Of a stretch of DNA of 64,000 nucleotides, positions 37,711 to 45,745 are shown piece after piece; positions within the stretch are counted from its first letter, which is position 1, and every line of letters starts with the position of its first letter. The stretch is taken from contig JBEVJC010000012.1 of the NCBI GenBank assembly GCA_040510375.1, positions 186,001-250,000 of the forward strand, given 5' to 3'. The notes under the pieces were generated by a model that saw only the letters and a list, made by a program, of their open reading frames with translations, was not told the origin of the DNA and ran no database searches. Source of the stretch: JBEVJC01 sp040510375 (GTDB lineage Bacteria > Bacteroidota > Bacteroidia > Chitinophagales > Chitinophagaceae). Position numbers and translations under genes: made by a program.

Positions 37711-37836
37711 TTAGGCCTTTTTCTTAGCTGCCAATGCTGCTTTCTTAACAGCAGTCAACGGGTTAGCCGGGCGGCTTTTACCAAAGGAACCTTTAAATCT
37801 CTTTCCTTTTGCTGTCTTTTTATCACCTCTTCCCAT
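37711..37836 (-). CDS. 30S ribosomal protein THX
   Basis: This 41-residue ORF starts MGRGDKKTAKGKRFKGSFGK and ends in AALAAKKKA, matching the small basic ribosomal protein THX found in Thermus and in Bacteroidota. It is too short for common length cut-offs. In-frame translation from ATG 37836 to the TAA at 37711 was checked codon by codon. The protein sits in the 30S head and is thought to stabilise the subunit. The gene is directly downstream of HU, separated from it by a terminator hairpin. Confidence 0.93.
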   Translation of the reverse strand: MGRGDKKTAKGKRFKGSFGKSRPANPLTAVKKAALAAKKKA

Positions 37837-37886
37837 AATGATCGTTTTTAATTTTCAATTCCGTAAAGGTACATGTTTGCCATTAA

Positions 37887-37921
37887 AAAAGCTCCTGCAC
37901 TCTGTAAGCACGGGAGCTTTT
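37887..37921 (-). terminator. Rho-independent terminator of the HU gene
   Basis: On the minus strand AAAAGCTCCCG pairs with the downstream CAGGAGCTTTT (one G-T pair). The T-rich strand continues as TTTTTTAAT. It lies 18 nt after the HU stop and before the THX start. Confidence 0.85.
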
Positions 37922-37938
37922 AATAAATTGGGGCGCTG

Positions 37939-38208
37939 TTACAATTTTGCAGAAAGCTCTTTACCAGCCTTGAATTTAGCAACTTTGCGTGCCTTGATCT
38001 TAATAACTGCACCGGTCTGAGGGTTGCGACCGTTGCGGGCAGCTCTTTTAGACACAGAGAAAGTACCAAACCCAACCAGGGTAACCTTACCACCACTTTT
38101 CAGTGTTTTGGTAACTGCTTCAATAAAAGAATCAAGCGCTTCGTTAGCCTGAGTTTTTGTGATACCAGCGTCATCCGCCAGTTTTGCGATCAATTCAGCT
38201 TTGTTCAT
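37939..38208 (-). CDS. HU-family DNA-binding protein
   Basis: The 89-residue product from the ATG at 38208 is a typical HU/IHF-type nucleoid protein: MNKAELIAKLADDAGITKTQ, then GFGTFSVSKRAARNGRNPQTG with the DNA-bending arm proline, then IKIKARKVAKFKAGKEL. The open frame extends upstream to 38244, but the longer start does not match the family. The protein compacts DNA as a dimer. An own promoter and terminator bracket it. Confidence 0.95.
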   Translation of the reverse strand: MNKAELIAKLADDAGITKTQANEALDSFIEAVTKTLKSGGKVTLVGFGTFSVSKRAARNGRNPQTGAVIKIKARKVAKFKAGKELSAKL

Positions 38209-38241
38209 AGTCTTATTTTTAAAATGATTTAGTAACGCCGA

Positions 38242-38249
38242 CAAATTTA
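38242..38249 (-). promoter_or_regulatory. Candidate -7 element of the HU gene
   Basis: Read on the minus strand the segment is TAAATTTG, an exact match to the Bacteroidota -7 consensus, about 33 nt before the HU ATG. No convincing -33 element was found at the usual spacing. Confidence 0.55.
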
Positions 38250-38403
38250 TAAGCTTTTCCTCTGCAATGAGAAATTATTTTCATTTTTCTTTTGTTAAAG
38301 CAACCTGCGCGAATCCGCTACCGGCAAGGTTTTTAACGGTTTTTGCGGAATGGTAGTTTTACTAAATCATATTACGTATGGCCTGAAAGCCCCTGCCACA
38401 CTG

Positions 38404-38427
38404 CGTTTCAGAAGATTGTCTGAAACG
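38404..38427. other. Strong hairpin in the HU/DUF4286 spacer
   Basis: CGTTTCAGA (38404-38412) and TCTGAAACG (38419-38427) form a perfect 9-bp stem around AGATTG. Flanking CCCC and GGGG can extend it after a short mismatch. It could be the terminator of DUF4286 on the minus strand, a small RNA hairpin or a repeat-type element. The rest of the 38209-38502 spacer holds nothing else I can identify. Confidence 0.5.
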
Positions 38428-38502
38428 TAGACGGGGAGGGCATTTGAGGAGAATATAATACTATATCCGGATAAAAAAACTATTAATTAATGTTTTGCAC
38501 AT

Positions 38503-38853
38503 TCAATTCACAACACGCAAAACGCTCCCAAAAGAGATGATTTGTGCTCCCCACCTGGCTTCGGCTTTCCTTCTCATGTCGTCGGCAAACAACTGAATGA
38601 AGCGATTATACTGGCTCCTTCCCGCAGAGGAATACTGTACAGCAAAGGTGGGACCTTCAGAATCGTCAACCTCGGTCAGCTGCAGGATAACCGCATCGTG
38701 GAAGCATCCGGTGCCCAGCATTTCCGGAATATATTCCTCTTTCATCCAGGCCAGCCACTCCTCGCCTGCGGCGCCGTCGACCTTGGTGGTCACATTGTAG
38801 ATCAGGGCCGGATCTTCGTTATCCTGTTCCACCTCAATATATGGTAGTTTCAT
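38503..38853 (-). CDS. DUF4286 family protein
   Basis: The 116-residue protein has the DUF4286 pattern: ALIYNVTTKVDGAAGEEWLAWMKEEYIPEMLGTGCF, then a beta-rich half ending in RKAEARWGAQIISFGSVL. The family is small, cytosolic and of unknown role, and is common in Bacteroidota. It is 7 nt downstream of xth on the same strand and so is probably in its operon. Confidence 0.88.
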   Translation of the reverse strand: MKLPYIEVEQDNEDPALIYNVTTKVDGAAGEEWLAWMKEEYIPEMLGTGCFHDAVILQLTEVDDSEGPTFAVQYSSAGRSQYNRFIQLFADDMRRKAEARWGAQIISFGSVLRVVN

Positions 38854-38860
38854 ACGCTGG

Positions 38861-39628
38861 TCATGTATTTAATTCAAGATAAACAGGACAGTGATCTGAA
38901 TGTTTTATATCCGGGTAAATCTCTGCACCTGTCAGTTGTGTTTTCAAGGCGGTAGTAACATTGATATAATCGATCCGCCAGCCTTTATTATTCAGCCTTA
39001 CCGAGGGGAAACGTTGACTCCACCAGCTATAGCGGTGTGGCTCGGAATGAAAGGTCCGGAAGGTATCGATCCATCCGCTGTCAAAAAGTTTTGTCATCCA
39101 TTCCCGCTCTTCGGGCAGGAAACCGGATGATTTTTTATTGCCTTTCGGGTCGTGAATATCAATTTCGTTATGCGCAATATTATAATCGCCGCATACTATT
39201 AATTTGGGAAACTTCTTTTTGAGTTGGTTCAGGTATACATAAAACTCATCCAGCCAAACGTATTTGAAAGTCTGCCGTTCATCGCCGGTTGTGCCGGAAG
39301 GGAAATAAGCATTGATCAGGCGGATATCGCCAAAGTCAAGCTGGATCACACGTCCCTCATCATCGCTGACCTTATGACCGGTGCCATATTCCACATGGTC
39401 GGGTTTGATTTTTGTAAAAACGGCTACACCACTATATCCTTTTTTCTGGGCACTGAACCAATAATCGTGGTAACCCAGGTCATTGAATAACTGGTGGTCA
39501 ACATTGTCCCTCATAGCCTTTGTTTCCTGGAGGCAGATAATATCAGCGGGATCTGTCTTCATCCACTCTATCAGGCCCTTGCCGATGGCGGCCCTGATTC
39601 CATTGACATTGTAAGAAATGATTCGCAT
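38861..39628 (-). CDS. xth: Exodeoxyribonuclease III
   Basis: The 255-residue product from ATG 39628 has the endonuclease/exonuclease/phosphatase fold of Xth: MRIISYNVNGIRAAIGKG, DIICLQETKA with the metal-binding Glu34, the Asp/Asn of VCGDYNIAHNEIDIHDPKGN, and the catalytic end of HSDHCPVYLEL. The sequence WWSQRFPSVRLNNKGWRIDYI matches the substrate-recognition region. It cleaves 5' of abasic sites in base-excision repair. The longer frame to 39652 adds eight residues unlike the family. Confidence 0.96.
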   Translation of the reverse strand: MRIISYNVNGIRAAIGKGLIEWMKTDPADIICLQETKAMRDNVDHQLFNDLGYHDYWFSAQKKGYSGVAVFTKIKPDHVEYGTGHKVSDDEGRVIQLDFGDIRLINAYFPSGTTGDERQTFKYVWLDEFYVYLNQLKKKFPKLIVCGDYNIAHNEIDIHDPKGNKKSSGFLPEEREWMTKLFDSGWIDTFRTFHSEPHRYSWWSQRFPSVRLNNKGWRIDYINVTTALKTQLTGAEIYPDIKHSDHCPVYLELNT

Positions 39629-39685
39629 GGATTGATTGAAATGGTTAAACATTAAGCCATCGTTTCCGTATTAACGGGATGGCAG

Positions 39686-39693
39686 TAACTTGC
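39686..39693 (+). promoter_or_regulatory. Candidate -7 element of the LOG-family gene
   Basis: TAACTTGC lies 31 nt before the ATG at 39724, with TTTC at 39663-39666 about 19 nt upstream. The same motif precedes pdxH. A -7 variant is plausible. It also argues against the longer open frame that starts at 39679. Confidence 0.4.
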
Positions 39694-39723
39694 ATACCGT
39701 TACTGGCAGGCAATTTACATTTT

Positions 39724-40476
39724 ATGAAGCAAGAAGCAACAGCAAAATCGGAAGGAAAGGTATTGATCCCTTCAAAAGAACATGTATATCTTGATGGTCC
39801 CAAGAGCCGGGGCTACGAGTTAAATTTTGCGTGGCGGGTGTTCTGCCAGTTTATAAAGGGATTCAGGCACCTGCATTTCATTGGGCCCTGTATTACCGTT
39901 TTCGGGTCAGCACGTTTTAAGGAAGATCATATTTACTACCAGAAAGCCCGGGAATTCGGTAAGGAAATTGCGAAAATGGGTCTGGTAACCATGACCGGGG
40001 GCGGACCAGGTATAATGGAGGCCGCCAACCGCGGTGCTTTTGAAAACAAGGGAATGTCGGTTGGTTGTAATATTCGTTTACCGTTCGAACAGCAAGCGAA
40101 TCCATACCTGAACAAGTCGGTAACGTTTGAACATTTTTTTGTGCGCAAGGTCCTGCTCATCAAATATTCCTATGCGTTTGTTATCATGCCGGGTGGATTT
40201 GGCACCATGGATGAATTTTTTGAAACACTTACGCTGGTACAGACAAAGACCATTACCCAGTTCCCCATTGTACTGTTTGGAAAAGAATACTACGCCGGAC
40301 TGATGCATACCATCGAAGAGATGGTGGAGGCAGGAACCATTTCCCGTGAGGACCTGAACCTTGTGCTGGTCACCGATGATGTCAATGAAGCAATGTCCCA
40401 TATCCATCAATACATCACCACCAATTACAAAATCCGGCCGCGCAGGCTTGCGTTTCCATTCCTGGAAAAACGTTAG
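39724..40476 (+). CDS. LOG-family (cytokinin riboside phosphate hydrolase-like) protein
   Basis: The 250-residue product from ATG 39724 is a TIGR00730/LOG protein. It has GGGPGIMEAANRGA (about 92-105) and PGGFGTMDEFFE (about 156-167), the two defining motifs, and a Rossmann-like fold. Members split nucleoside 5'-monophosphates to a base and ribose 5-phosphate. Many were wrongly labelled lysine decarboxylases. The gene is divergent from xth. Its stop-codon region is repeated downstream (see 40464-40534). Confidence 0.92.
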   Translation: MKQEATAKSEGKVLIPSKEHVYLDGPKSRGYELNFAWRVFCQFIKGFRHLHFIGPCITVFGSARFKEDHIYYQKAREFGKEIAKMGLVTMTGGGPGIMEAANRGAFENKGMSVGCNIRLPFEQQANPYLNKSVTFEHFFVRKVLLIKYSYAFVIMPGGFGTMDEFFETLTLVQTKTITQFPIVLFGKEYYAGLMHTIEEMVEAGTISREDLNLVLVTDDVNEAMSHIHQYITTNYKIRPRRLAFPFLEKR

Positions 40477-40534
40477 TGCTGTTTTATGAATCTTCTTTTC
40501 CGGAAAACACTAGTGCTGCTCAATAAATCTTTTC
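40464..40534. repeat. Tandem repeat of the LOG gene's 3' end
   Basis: The end of the LOG gene at about 40464-40499, including its TAG, is followed by a similar copy at about 40502-40534. The 8-mer TAGTGCTG occurs at 40474-40481 and 40511-40518, 37 nt apart. The flanks match with short gaps (GGAAAA before, AATCTT after). It looks like an old, decayed tandem duplication. Confidence 0.5.
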
Positions 40535-40647
40535 ACTAATAAACGGAATACCATGAATAAATCTACATCCCCCGGGACTGATAATACCGCACAGGCTTGC
40601 ATTTCCTCCGGGCTTTTTTCCGCAATGCATCAATAGATATTTTACAG

Positions 40648-40655
40648 TAGGTTTG
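40648..40655 (+). promoter_or_regulatory. Candidate -7 element of the SemiSWEET gene
   Basis: TAGGTTTG matches the TAnnTTTG consensus and lies 20 nt before the ATG at 40675. No -33 TTTG is seen at the usual spacing. Confidence 0.5.
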
Positions 40656-40674
40656 CGGTACAAAAATTCCAAAC

Positions 40675-40941
40675 ATGAGCGGTGTAGAAATACTGGGGTA
40701 CGCTGCAGGCGCATTAACGGCGCTGACCTTCCTTCCACAGGTTATCAAAACAGCAAGGGACCGCTCTGCCAAGGATATTTCCCTGCTGATGTTTGTAATT
40801 GCCGCTGTTAACGAAATCATGTGGATTGTTTACGGCGTTTTGTTGGAGAATACGGTGATCATCCTTACCAATACTGCCGTGCTGGTGATGTCACTCATCA
40901 TGATCTATTTTAAATTACGATATAATAATGTCAAAGTTTAA
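40675..40941 (+). CDS. SemiSWEET sugar transporter
   Basis: The 88-residue protein has three membrane segments, as in bacterial SemiSWEETs. The PQ-loop motif ALTFLPQVIKTARDRSAKDIS follows the first segment. The second segment contains the family's Asn and Trp (VNEIMWIVYGVLL). The third ends in KLRYNN. SemiSWEETs dimerise to move sugars passively. The stop overlaps the next gene's start by 14 nt, so translation is coupled. Confidence 0.92.
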   Translation: MSGVEILGYAAGALTALTFLPQVIKTARDRSAKDISLLMFVIAAVNEIMWIVYGVLLENTVIILTNTAVLVMSLIMIYFKLRYNNVKV

Positions 40942-41542
40942 GGCAATTATTTTTGACCTCGGCGGCGTACTGATCGACTGGAACCCGCATTATGTTTTTG
41001 ACGACAATTACTTCGAAAGCGAGGAAAAAAGAAAGGTATTTTTTGAAACAATCTGTACCAGCGACTGGAACGAAGAACAGGATGCAGGCCGTTCAATTGT
41101 GACTGCAACATGGGACCTGATCAGGGAACATCCCGACTGGGAACAACCGATCCGTGATTTTTACGGAAGGTGGACCGAAATGCTTAAAGCACCCATACCC
41201 GGCACCGTTCAGATCTTCCGCGAACTGCGCGACAGTAAAAAATATTCAACCTATGCACTTACCAACTGGCAGGCCGGACTATTTGATATTGCCCTGGTGA
41301 GGTATGATTTCCTCGCATGGTTTGATGGCCGTGTGGTGAGTGGTGAAGAAAAAACGCGTAAACCATTCCCCGAATTTTACCATCGCCTGCTCGACCGGTA
41401 CCAGGTAAAACCGGAAGAAGCCCTCTTCATAGATGACAACCTCCGCAACGTGAAAGCAGCGCGGGAACTCGGTATTGAGTCGATCCATTTCACCAGCCCG
41501 GAGAATCTTCGTAAGGAACTTACTGACCTGGGAGTCCTGTAA
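40928..41542 (+). CDS. HAD-family hydrolase
   Basis: The 204-residue protein is of the HAD-IA type: DLGGVLIDW (nucleophile Asp10), TNWQAGLFD (motif II), GEEKTRKPFPEFYHRLL (motif III lysine) and FIDDNLRNVKAARELGI (motif IV). The YihX-like subgroup acts on sugar phosphates and similar compounds. The substrate is not known. The ATG lies inside the SemiSWEET gene (14-nt overlap), which suggests joint expression. Confidence 0.92.
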   Translation: MSKFKAIIFDLGGVLIDWNPHYVFDDNYFESEEKRKVFFETICTSDWNEEQDAGRSIVTATWDLIREHPDWEQPIRDFYGRWTEMLKAPIPGTVQIFRELRDSKKYSTYALTNWQAGLFDIALVRYDFLAWFDGRVVSGEEKTRKPFPEFYHRLLDRYQVKPEEALFIDDNLRNVKAARELGIESIHFTSPENLRKELTDLGVL

Positions 41543-41577
41543 TCTTTGCATACGATCGTGAATCTTCGAAAACCACA

Positions 41578-44277
41578 TTACTCCATAACAGGGCGCAACC
41601 ACCTTTCCATATCATTGCGGTCCCAGTTTTTTCGTTTTAGGTAATCTTCAAACTGATCCGGCTGTATTTTCCCTACTCCAAAATACTGGCTTTGCGGATG
41701 ACTGAAATACCAGCCACAGACAGAAGATGCCGGATACATGGCAAGTGATTCTGTAAGATGGATACCGGTAGCTTCTTCGCCACCAAGAAGATCAAACAGT
41801 TTATATTTTTCGGTATGGTCGGGACAGGCAGGATAACCCGGAGCTGGCCTGATACCCACGTACTGTTCCTTAATTAATTCCTCATTACTCAGGGCCTCCT
41901 CTTTCACATAACCCCAGAACTCTTTACGGGTGCGGCTATGCAGGCATTCCGCAAAAGCTTCTGCAAAACGATCAGCCAGCGCCTGCAACATGATCTTGTT
42001 ATAATCATCATGTGCGGCTTCAAACTTTTTAATATGCGGCTCAATACCATGAATGGTTACCGAGAACGCACCGATATAATCTGTTTCGTTTTCCTTCAGT
42101 AATTCAGCCGGTTTGATAAAATCGGACAGGCTAAGGTTGGGTTGACCGGGGGCTTTCTGTATTTGCTGGCGAAGTGATTCCAGATGAATTTTCTTTGATC
42201 CGGCATTTACCTCTATCGTATCACCCGCAACTTTGGCGGCCGGCCAGAAACCAACAACACCCTGTGCAGACAACCATTTTTCATTGACGATCTGGTCCAC
42301 CAGCGCATTGGCATCATTATAAAGTTTGGTTGCCTCCACTCCCACTTTTTCATCAGTAAGAATCGCAGGGAAATTGCCATGCAGTTCCCATGAAATGAAA
42401 AACGGTTTCCAGTCAATATATTGACGAAGCTCGTTGAGATCATAATCCTTAAATACCCTGGTAGATGTAAACGAGGGTGTGGTTGCCTGGTAGGCTTCCC
42501 AACCGATCTTCACGTGATTGGCCTGTGCGTCTTCGAATGGCAGGTAGGCCTTGACCACCTTTTTATTATCAAAATCGTATTTGAGTTTTGTGTATTCCAC
42601 GTCGATCTTTTCCAGGAAGGCAGTCTTCTGGTCGTTCAGCAATGATCCGGCAACGGTCACACTGCGGCTTGCATCAAGTACATGCACCACCCCATTACCA
42701 TACTGTGGCGCAATTTTGACAGCAGTATGCATCCGGGATGTAGTTGCCCCGCCAATGAGCAGGGGCTGCTTCATGCCACGTCTTTTCATCTCATGTGCTA
42801 CATTCACCATCTCATCAAGTGATGGGGTGATAAGACCGCTGAGTCCGATAATATCTGCGTTTTCTTTTTCTGCTGTATCAAGAATTTTATCCGTGGGGAC
42901 CATCACACCCATATCCACAATATCGTACCCATTACATCCAAGTACCACGCCCACGATGTTTTTTCCAATATCATGCACATCGCCTTTTACAGTAGCAAGA
43001 AGGATCTTCTTCACGTTACCGGTAAGTGATAATGGGTTGTTGCGTTTTTCTTCTTCAATAAAGGGAGTGAGCCATGCCACGGATTTTTTCATTACCCGGG
43101 CCGACTTCACCACCTGCGGTAAAAACATTTTACCGGCACCAAAGAGATCACCTACCACGCTCATACCCGCCATCAGCGGGCCTTCGATGACTTCAAGCGG
43201 CCGGGGATATTTGAGCCTGGCTTCTTCCGTATCTATATCTATAAAATCAGTGATCCCGTTAACCAGTGAGTGCTTCAGCCTTTCTTCCACGGCATGACTG
43301 CGCCAGGCTTCATCTTTTACTTCAACCTTACCCTTTGCCTTTACCGTTTCGGCAAACAGGATCAGGGCTTCTGTAGCTTCATTATTATCGTTGTTGCGGT
43401 TGAGGATCACATCCTCACAAAGCTGCCGCAATTTGGGTTCGATCTCATCATACACAACCAATGCTCCGGCATTAACGATTCCCATATTCATACCCGCCTT
43501 GATAGCATACAATAAAAACACCGAATGCATTGCTTCGCGAACGGTTTCATTTCCCCGGAAGGAGAAAGAAAGGTTACTGACCCCACCGCTGATACCTGTC
43601 AGGGGCATCAGTTCCTTGATACGCCTGGTGGCATTGATAAAATCGTTACCGTAATTATTATGTTCTTCCAGTCCGGTGGCAACAGCGAAAATATTGGGGT
43701 CGAAAATGATATCCTGCGGATCAAAGCCAACCTGTTCGGTCAATATTTTATAGGCGCGATGACAGATTTCCACTTTGCGGTCTTCTGTATCGGCCTGGCC
43801 CTTCTCATCAAACGCCATAACGATTACGGATGCGCCATAAGCCTGGCAGATCTGTGCCTGTTCAATAAACTTTTTTTCGCCCTCCTTCATGGAGATGGAG
43901 TTAACGATACATTTTCCCTGTACACATTTAAGTCCGGCTTCGATGATTTCAAATTTTGAACTGTCGATCATCAGCGGGATCCGGGCAATATCGGGTTCAC
44001 TCTGCACGAGATTGATAAAGTCGCGCATGGCCACCACTCCATCAAGCAGGGCATCGTCCATGTTGACATCAATCACCTGGGCACCGCTTTCCACCTGCTG
44101 GCGGGCAACACTCAGTGCTTCCTCCAATTTGTTTTCACGGATAAGACGCGCAAATTTTTTGGAGCCGGTAACGTTTGTCCGTTCACCGATATTGACAAAA
44201 TTGGTTTCCGGACGCACCACAAGTGGTTCAAGACCGGAAAGTCGCAGGAAGGGTTTGATATGTATGGTCTCGCTCAT
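41578..44277 (-). CDS. metH: Methionine synthase, folate/cobalamin/activation part
   Basis: The 899-residue protein holds the C-terminal three modules of MetH. The pterin-binding domain (about 20-290) has NIGERTNVTGSKKF and DVNMDDALLDG. The cobalamin domain (about 330-560) has DVHDIGKN with the cobalt ligand His435, plus GLSGLITPSLDEM and GGATTS. The AdoMet-binding activation domain (about 600-899) has RPAPGYPACPDHTEK. It transfers methyl from methyl-folate to cobalamin and on to homocysteine. The homocysteine module is in the gene just upstream, four bases away. Both together make one full-length MetH. Confidence 0.95.
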   Translation of the reverse strand: MSETIHIKPFLRLSGLEPLVVRPETNFVNIGERTNVTGSKKFARLIRENKLEEALSVARQQVESGAQVIDVNMDDALLDGVVAMRDFINLVQSEPDIARIPLMIDSSKFEIIEAGLKCVQGKCIVNSISMKEGEKKFIEQAQICQAYGASVIVMAFDEKGQADTEDRKVEICHRAYKILTEQVGFDPQDIIFDPNIFAVATGLEEHNNYGNDFINATRRIKELMPLTGISGGVSNLSFSFRGNETVREAMHSVFLLYAIKAGMNMGIVNAGALVVYDEIEPKLRQLCEDVILNRNNDNNEATEALILFAETVKAKGKVEVKDEAWRSHAVEERLKHSLVNGITDFIDIDTEEARLKYPRPLEVIEGPLMAGMSVVGDLFGAGKMFLPQVVKSARVMKKSVAWLTPFIEEEKRNNPLSLTGNVKKILLATVKGDVHDIGKNIVGVVLGCNGYDIVDMGVMVPTDKILDTAEKENADIIGLSGLITPSLDEMVNVAHEMKRRGMKQPLLIGGATTSRMHTAVKIAPQYGNGVVHVLDASRSVTVAGSLLNDQKTAFLEKIDVEYTKLKYDFDNKKVVKAYLPFEDAQANHVKIGWEAYQATTPSFTSTRVFKDYDLNELRQYIDWKPFFISWELHGNFPAILTDEKVGVEATKLYNDANALVDQIVNEKWLSAQGVVGFWPAAKVAGDTIEVNAGSKKIHLESLRQQIQKAPGQPNLSLSDFIKPAELLKENETDYIGAFSVTIHGIEPHIKKFEAAHDDYNKIMLQALADRFAEAFAECLHSRTRKEFWGYVKEEALSNEELIKEQYVGIRPAPGYPACPDHTEKYKLFDLLGGEEATGIHLTESLAMYPASSVCGWYFSHPQSQYFGVGKIQPDQFEDYLKRKNWDRNDMERWLRPVME

Positions 44278-44281
44278 AATT

Positions 44282-45283
44282 CTAGGCTAGTTCTTTATCA
44301 ACAACGGGTACTTTACGTGGTGCAAGGGGCCGCACATTATCAGCGATATGTTTTATATGGTCCGGGGTAGTGCCACAACAACCGCCTACAATATTTACAT
44401 ATCCTTCGCGGGCCCAGTCTTCAAGGAAATGACCGGTCTCTTCGGGGTTTTCATCATATTCTCCCATTGCATTTGGCAAACCTGCATTGGGGTAGGCAGA
44501 AATATAACAGCCGGCCAGCTGTGAGAGCTCGGCAATATGTGGACGCATTTCTTTCGCGCCCAGCGCGCAATTTAGCCCAACGCTCAGCGGACGAGCGTGC
44601 ATGATGGAAGTATAAAATGCTTCAAGTGTCTGGCCGCTCAGTGTTCGTCCCGATGCATCAGTAATAGTACCACTGATCATGATGGGAAGCGTTTCAGTAT
44701 TTGTATCGCGGAAGTATTTCTTGATTGCAAAAATGGCACCCTTTGCATTAAGGGTGTCAAATATGGTTTCGATAAGGAGGATGTCGACCCCGCCATCAAT
44801 CAGACCTTTTACCTGTTCGTAATACGCCTCTACCACTTCATCAAATGTGACGGCCCGGTATCCGGGATTATTGACATCGGGGGAAAGGGACAATGTTTTA
44901 TTCAATGGTCCGATGGCACCGGCAACCCAGGCTTGTTTGCCCGACTGGCGGATAGCCTCCCTGGCGCATTTTGCTGCAGCTACATTAAGTTCGTAAGCGA
45001 GTGACTGCATATCATAGTCGGCCATGGCAATCGTGGTGCTGCTGAATGTATTTGTTTCAATGATATCAGCACCCGCATCGAGATATTGTTTGTGGATTTC
45101 GGTAATGATTGCGGGTTGGGTGAGGTTGAGCAAATCATTATTACCCTTAACATCGGAGGGCCAGTCTTTAAAACGTTCGCCCCGGTAATCTTCTTCCGAC
45201 AGTTTGTAACGCTGGATCATTGTTCCCATTGCCCCGTCGATGACGAGGATCCGTTTTTCCAGTTCCTGGTAGATGGTACTCAT
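44282..45283 (-). CDS. metH: Methionine synthase, homocysteine-binding part
   Basis: The 333-residue protein is the N-terminal module of MetH, a zinc-dependent homocysteine S-methyltransferase. It has ILVIDGAMGTMIQRY near the start and the three zinc cysteines in VGLNCALG and GGCCGTTPDH. ATG 45283 is chosen: the longer frame to 45379 adds residues with no match. The stop at 44282-44284 lies four bases before the ATG of the partner gene, and both reading frames are clean. The separation is therefore a real gene split rather than a single frameshift error in mid-domain. Confidence 0.94.
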   Translation of the reverse strand: MSTIYQELEKRILVIDGAMGTMIQRYKLSEEDYRGERFKDWPSDVKGNNDLLNLTQPAIITEIHKQYLDAGADIIETNTFSSTTIAMADYDMQSLAYELNVAAAKCAREAIRQSGKQAWVAGAIGPLNKTLSLSPDVNNPGYRAVTFDEVVEAYYEQVKGLIDGGVDILLIETIFDTLNAKGAIFAIKKYFRDTNTETLPIMISGTITDASGRTLSGQTLEAFYTSIMHARPLSVGLNCALGAKEMRPHIAELSQLAGCYISAYPNAGLPNAMGEYDENPEETGHFLEDWAREGYVNIVGGCCGTTPDHIKHIADNVRPLAPRKVPVVDKELA

Positions 45284-45299
45284 TTTTTCCAATTTATCT

Positions 45300-45508
45300 T
45301 TTCCGTCACACGGGCGGAAACAGCTACTCCTGGGCCGGGCATACAAACTGCAGGTATATTCAGGAAACCGCAGGTACACACAAACTATGGGCTGTTAAAC
45401 TCACCATGCTGCATGCTAATCAACATGTGTGTAGTTAAACTCACCATGCCGGGATCGTCGATCTATAAACGTTGGAAAAAACCTGTGGGGAAGTTTTTTG
45501 ACGTTTAT
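45300..45508 (-). promoter_or_regulatory. metH leader with hairpins and repeats
   Basis: Three elements precede metH, which is read leftward. A hairpin lies at 45300-45320 (TTTCCG and CGGAAA), about 20 nt before the start. A 16-nt direct repeat GTTAAACTCACCATGC lies at 45394-45409 and 45434-45449, 40 nt apart. A two-part inverted repeat lies at 45465-45508, with ATAAACGT/ACGTTTAT outside and AAAAAAC/GTTTTTT inside. I looked for cobalamin and SAM riboswitch core motifs and did not find them on the minus strand. The elements may be operators or part of an untyped leader RNA. The remainder of the spacer between 45284 and 45698 is the repeated recR end. Confidence 0.5.
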
Positions 45509-45633
45509 TAGTTCAATTTTTCCCTGGCCGGACCAAGGATGCAGGCCGAACAATAAACAAATCCGCCTGTGACCGGCAAAGCTAAGACTCTTATGGGTAA
45601 TTACAAAGCCCTGACAGATGAGGCTGTGAGGGG

Positions 45634-45745
45634 CGACCGGCCTGATTATTAAGGTACCTGTCAACCGGCAACCAGTTCTGCAGGCTGCCGCGACCAGTCT
45701 AATTATTAACGTACCTGTCTACCGGCAACCTGTTCTGCAGGCTGC
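45634..45745. repeat. 57-nt-period tandem repeat of the recR 3' end
   Basis: The last coding bases and stop of recR (copy at 45691-45745) are repeated at 45634-45688, with 49 of 55 bases alike. Translated on the minus strand in the recR frame, the second copy reads SLQNWLPVDRYLNNQ against the gene's SLQNRLPVDRYVNN-stop. The stop TAG corresponds to CAG in the downstream copy. The period is 19 codons, so a readthrough product would stay in frame. This is a tandem duplication in which one copy now supplies the end of RecR. Confidence 0.8.

Noticed and set aside
42551..43297. 248-codon open frame antisense to the metH gene
   Set aside because: It lies inside the well-supported MetH coding frame on the opposite strand, is rich in Ser, Pro and Thr as shadow frames often are, and matches no family.
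44277..44290. Frameshift pseudogene in metH
   Set aside because: Both parts are complete, each with its own start and stop, and the break is at a module boundary; a gene split explains it better.
45585..45730. Segment resembling parts of a SAM-I riboswitch on the plus strand (CTCTTAT, GAGGG, CCGGCAACC)
   Set aside because: The order and the spacing do not fit, the GGTGCTAA-type core is missing, no plus-strand gene follows, and the CCGGCAACC parts belong to the recR end duplication.
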